Shown here one piece after another: positions 15,885-18,612 of a stretch of DNA of 18,612 bases. The position numbers were made by a program, and so were the translations under genes. Numbering within the stretch: the first letter of the stretch is position 1; the number at the start of each line of letters is the position of its first letter. The DNA lies in assembly GCA_003133205.1 (NCBI GenBank), contig PKWK01000055.1, positions 1 through 18,612 on the forward strand, read 5' to 3'. The DNA is from Granulicella sp. GTDB taxonomy: Bacteria > Acidobacteriota > Terriglobia > Terriglobales > Acidobacteriaceae. The notes under the pieces are model-generated. The model made no database searches, had not been told where the DNA came from, and saw only the letters and a program-made list of their open reading frames with translations.

Positions 15885-18612
15885 ATGAAAATCTGGAAGA
15901 GCCGGAAACGGACGATGTCACTTGCTCCCTTTGGATTCTGCCTGTTGGGGCTGATTCTGCACGGGGCCGCACAGCAGTTCGGAGCCGGTTCGCCACAGTC
16001 GGCATTGGTATTCCAACCGGGGATTATGACGACGCTTGCGGGTACGGGCGTCTCCGGGCACACCGGCGATGGCGGTGCAGCCAGTGCGGCCACGGTTACC
16101 AATGGAATTCGCGGAATTGCCGTGGATGGCTCCGGTGACGTCTTTTTTATCGACGATACAAATCAGACGATTCGAGTGGTGTATGAGGGTGGGACTGCAG
16201 CAGCGAGCCTAATCACAGCTGAGAATCCTACCGTGACGTCGCCGGTGGCAGGGAATATCTATGTTGTTGCTGGAGGGGAAGGAAGCTCCGGTACGCCCGC
16301 GACGAAACAGTTAGCTACGAGCGCAAGAATCAAGGCGGGCGCGGGCTTGGGGATTGACGCCGCGGGCGATCTCTATTTCGTCGATACCGGCACAAATAAA
16401 GTGTGGGCAATCTATGCCGGCGGATCTTCTACAGCCGGAACCAATCTGATAGCGCTGGAAGCGGCCGTCGCGTCGCCTACGCTGGGCGATATCTATCCGG
16501 TGGCGGGTGGCAGTAGCACCTCTGGATACACCGGAGACGGCAAGTTGGCGACCAACAGTGGAGTTGAACTCCATGGCATCAATGACATCAAGTTTGACAC
16601 CGCCGGCAACATGTACCTCGTGGACCAAGGGAACAATGCCATTCGCGAGGTTAGCGCGACGACGGGAATCATCACCACAATCGCCGGAGGCGCCGGTGGA
16701 GCAGGAACCGCCGGCAACAGCGGAAATGGCGGCCCGGCGACCGCGGCTCTGTTGAACCAACCCTACGGCGTGGCGGTCGACGCTTTCAACAATGTCTACA
16801 TATCGGACAAGAGCAACAATTTGGTTCGAGTGGTCTATGAGGGCGGGAGCACGGCAGCCGCACTGATTACGTTGGAAAATCCAACCATTCCCCCGCCGTT
16901 GGCGGGAGATATCTATACGGTAGCCGGAGGCGGCAACACGATATATCCCTACGGTGTGCTGGCCAGTTCTGGCAAATTGAACGGCACTACGATGATCACG
17001 CTGGATCCGGCCGGGAATATCTACCTTGCGGAAAACGGATACAACCTGGTCGCCGAAGTGAATGTCACAACGGGATATATCACAGTGGTTGCGGGCACTG
17101 GCGCTGCGGGAACTGCAACCGGAACCGACGGAGATGGCGGTGCAGCCACGAGCGGGACGCTGAATTCGCTCCGGTGCCTGACCGTGGATGCAGCCGGGCG
17201 GATATATATCACCGATGCGTCCGATATGAGGATCCGCCAAGTCGGGCCACAGGGCCTTATCGTATTTCCGGGCCAGGCGGCAAACACAACAAGCGCGCCG
17301 CTGACGATTCTTCTGAACAATAACGGAAATGCCGCCTTGAACTTCACTGGAGGATCACCCATTTTCGGTGGCCAGAACTATGCAGATTTTGCCCTGGACG
17401 GGTCCTCTGCCTTGAACACCTGCAATCTCACTCCCCTGCAATCGGGGGCAAGTTGCGTTCTAGCCTTGACCTACACTCCGCTGGGGTTGGGAACAAGCTC
17501 TGCCTCGCTGTCCTACAACACCGACGGAGCGCTTTCGACGCAGCAGATCCTGCTGCAAGGCGCCAGTCTGCCAAGCACCACCACGACGCTGCAAACGTCC
17601 GCGCAGAGTGTGATCGATGGGCTTGTGGTGACGTTTACCGCAACGGTGACAGGAGGCGCGAGTCCAGCCGGGCCAGTGTCGTTTTACAACAATGGCAGTG
17701 CTTTCCTGGGCACCGCGACGCTAAATGGATCCGGCGTGGCAACGCTTCCCTATACCAGTACGGCAACCGGCACACTTTCCGTTACCGCGACCTATATCGG
17801 TAACGCGACCAATGCCGCCTCCAACTCAAACACAGTTTTAGTGAATGTAACCGGAAGCAGCACCTCGACCACGATGGAGAATGCGGCGCCTACAGCCTTG
17901 AATCAGGGACAGGGCGTAACGCTTACCGCTACGGTGACCGGGGGTGGCGTGACACCGACCGGATCAGTCGTGTTCAACAACGGCGGCACCTCGCTGGGCA
18001 GCGGCACACTGGATGGCTCAGGCGTGGCAAGGCTGTCCACGACAGCTTTGCCTGTGGGGCCGAACAGCATACAGGCGCTCTATCTCGGAGACGTGAGTTA
18101 TGCGGCTTCCACCTCATCCGCCGCGACTGTCCAGGTATTTGGCATCCCCGTCGTGACCTTGACGGCTTCGGCGACAGTCATTAACCAGGGGCTGAGCGAA
18201 ACGATAACAGGCACAGTAACTGGCAGCGGAGTGACGCCTACTGGCACCCTGACGTTCTACGACGGGGCCACCGTATTGGGCACTGGAACGCTCGCCTCAG
18301 GTGTTGGGACCCTTGCCACCAGAATGCTGCCCGGAGGCGCGAATACCCTGACCACAACCTTTAGTGGGGACGGTAATTACGTTGCCGGTGCCGCGCCCGC
18401 CATTACAGTAACAGTCAACGTCCAGAGCGTGGCGTTTGTCCACCCGGGCGGGTGGCTTACAGCAGCCGACATTACCCGCATCAGATCGGCGGTGGCAAAC
18501 CAGGCCGCGCCATATTATGCCGCCTACCTGGCCTTGCCGGCAACGCCCAGTACGACGTTTGTTCCCACCGGTATCGCTGCCGAAGTTACGGCGGGTACGA
18601 TCAACAGCAGCT
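15885..18612 (+). CDS. Large secreted chimera: beta-propeller, choice-of-anchor-like and Ig-like repeats, start of a possible lyase domain (3' incomplete)
   Basis: The frame is open from the ATG at 15885 to the window end (909 codons). The N-terminus (KIWKSRKR, then hydrophobic SLAPFGFCLLGLILHGAA) is a signal peptide. Residues about 47-455 are NHL-like beta-propeller blades: GIAVDGSGDVFFID, GIDAAGDLYFVDTGTNKVW, DIKFDTAGNMYLVDQGNNAI, GVAVDAFNNVYISDKSNNLV, ITLDPAGNIYLAE and LTVDAAGRIYITDASDMRI, several separated by YEGGSTAAALITLENPT-type linkers. Residues about 458-560 resemble a choice-of-anchor D/Ash domain (NNNGNAALNF, CVLALTYTP, GTSSASLSYNTDG). Three bacterial Ig-like repeats occupy about 562-655, 655-750 and 751-848 (VTFTATVTGG, VTPTGSVVF, VTPTGTLTFYDG). 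From about 849, VAFVHPGGWLTAADITRIRS resembles the opening of alginate-lyase-family and related proteins. The rest lies beyond the window, so enzymatic function is inferred. This architecture is typical of Acidobacteriota secreted proteins. Confidence 0.85.
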   Translation, partial: MKIWKSRKRTMSLAPFGFCLLGLILHGAAQQFGAGSPQSALVFQPGIMTTLAGTGVSGHTGDGGAASAATVTNGIRGIAVDGSGDVFFIDDTNQTIRVVYEGGTAAASLITAENPTVTSPVAGNIYVVAGGEGSSGTPATKQLATSARIKAGAGLGIDAAGDLYFVDTGTNKVWAIYAGGSSTAGTNLIALEAAVASPTLGDIYPVAGGSSTSGYTGDGKLATNSGVELHGINDIKFDTAGNMYLVDQGNNAIREVSATTGIITTIAGGAGGAGTAGNSGNGGPATAALLNQPYGVAVDAFNNVYISDKSNNLVRVVYEGGSTAAALITLENPTIPPPLAGDIYTVAGGGNTIYPYGVLASSGKLNGTTMITLDPAGNIYLAENGYNLVAEVNVTTGYITVVAGTGAAGTATGTDGDGGAATSGTLNSLRCLTVDAAGRIYITDASDMRIRQVGPQGLIVFPGQAANTTSAPLTILLNNNGNAALNFTGGSPIFGGQNYADFALDGSSALNTCNLTPLQSGASCVLALTYTPLGLGTSSASLSYNTDGALSTQQILLQGASLPSTTTTLQTSAQSVIDGLVVTFTATVTGGASPAGPVSFYNNGSAFLGTATLNGSGVATLPYTSTATGTLSVTATYIGNATNAASNSNTVLVNVTGSSTSTTMENAAPTALNQGQGVTLTATVTGGGVTPTGSVVFNNGGTSLGSGTLDGSGVARLSTTALPVGPNSIQALYLGDVSYAASTSSAATVQVFGIPVVTLTASATVINQGLSETITGTVTGSGVTPTGTLTFYDGATVLGTGTLASGVGTLATRMLPGGANTLTTTFSGDGNYVAGAAPAITVTVNVQSVAFVHPGGWLTAADITRIRSAVANQAAPYYAAYLALPATPSTTFVPTGIAAEVTAGTINSS
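16171..16271 (+). repeat. Propeller linker repeat, first copy
   Basis: This stretch of about 100 bases encodes IRVVYEGGTAAASLITAENP, then the segment up to NIYVVAGG. It is closely similar in DNA and protein to 16825-16929 (VRVVYEGGSTAAALITLENP to DIYTVAGG). A more diverged copy encodes AIYAGGSSTAGTNLIALEA up to DIYPVAGG. It reflects internal duplication of propeller blades within the gene. Confidence 0.7.
16825..16929 (+). repeat. Propeller linker repeat, second copy
   Basis: Partner of 16171-16271. The shared core TTCGAGTGGT, then TATGAGGG and GATATCTAT/AATATCTAT, is conserved at DNA level. Confidence 0.7.

Noticed and set aside
16311..17240. Minus-strand frame of 309 codons
   Set aside because: Antisense to the beta-propeller gene, whose plus frame is open for 909 codons with a signal peptide and an excellent ribosome-binding site.
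17571..18430. Repeat array (CRISPR or tandem DNA repeat)
   Set aside because: The periodicity of about 290 bases comes from diverged Ig-like protein domains; there are no short identical repeats with unique spacers.

Overview
The window looks like a carbohydrate-utilisation locus from the Acidobacteriota, most likely class Terriglobia. This is inferred, not proven. It rests on the very large Oar-type TonB-dependent receptor with an N-terminal carboxypeptidase-regulatory-like domain and no SusD partner, on the Tat-exported glycoside hydrolases, and on a secreted chimera of beta-propeller, choice-of-anchor-like and Ig-like repeats. No rRNA, tRNA, CRISPR array or phage module is visible.

Layout. 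Positions 120-2756 (minus) encode a secreted right-handed beta-helix protein with two C-terminal fibronectin III domains. A divergent promoter region follows, then a truncated TonB-receptor relic (2873-3470, plus), a relic of the 5' end of a second copy of the beta-helix gene (3471-3639, minus), and a second copy of the same promoter region. The intact TonB receptor (3806-7411) comes next. The first 3.7 kb is therefore the eroded product of an old tandem duplication of a unit made of beta-helix gene (minus), promoter and TonB receptor (plus). After a hairpin come three plus-strand enzyme genes: a GH27 alpha-galactosidase-type enzyme, a GH28-like beta-helix enzyme with a Tat signal, and an alginate-lyase-superfamily polysaccharide lyase. 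The last two overlap by one base. A 264-bp IS5-type deletion derivative with long perfect terminal inverted repeats abuts the end of this cluster. On the other side, on the minus strand, lie a Tat-exported GH116 enzyme and, upstream of it, a frameshifted remnant of a CE15 glucuronoyl esterase. From 15885 to the window end, plus strand, runs an incomplete large secreted protein: beta-propeller repeats, an Ash/choice-of-anchor-like domain, three Ig-like repeats, then the start of a domain resembling the N-terminus of alginate-lyase-family enzymes.

How the genes may work together. All intact products carry export signals, and the receptor would import oligosaccharides. The enzyme mix (galactosidase, GH28-like, uronate lyase, GH116 beta-glycosidase, formerly a glucuronoyl esterase) suggests a uronic-acid-containing plant or microbial polysaccharide with galactose and glucose or xylose side groups. 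The exact substrate cannot be read from sequence. Candidate operators (GTATAC cores before the receptor, an AACGTT-centred near-palindrome before the chimera) suggest sugar-responsive repressors encoded elsewhere.

The most distinctive features are the decaying tandem duplication, the IS5-derived miniature element, the CE15 pseudogene, and the chimera that runs off the end.
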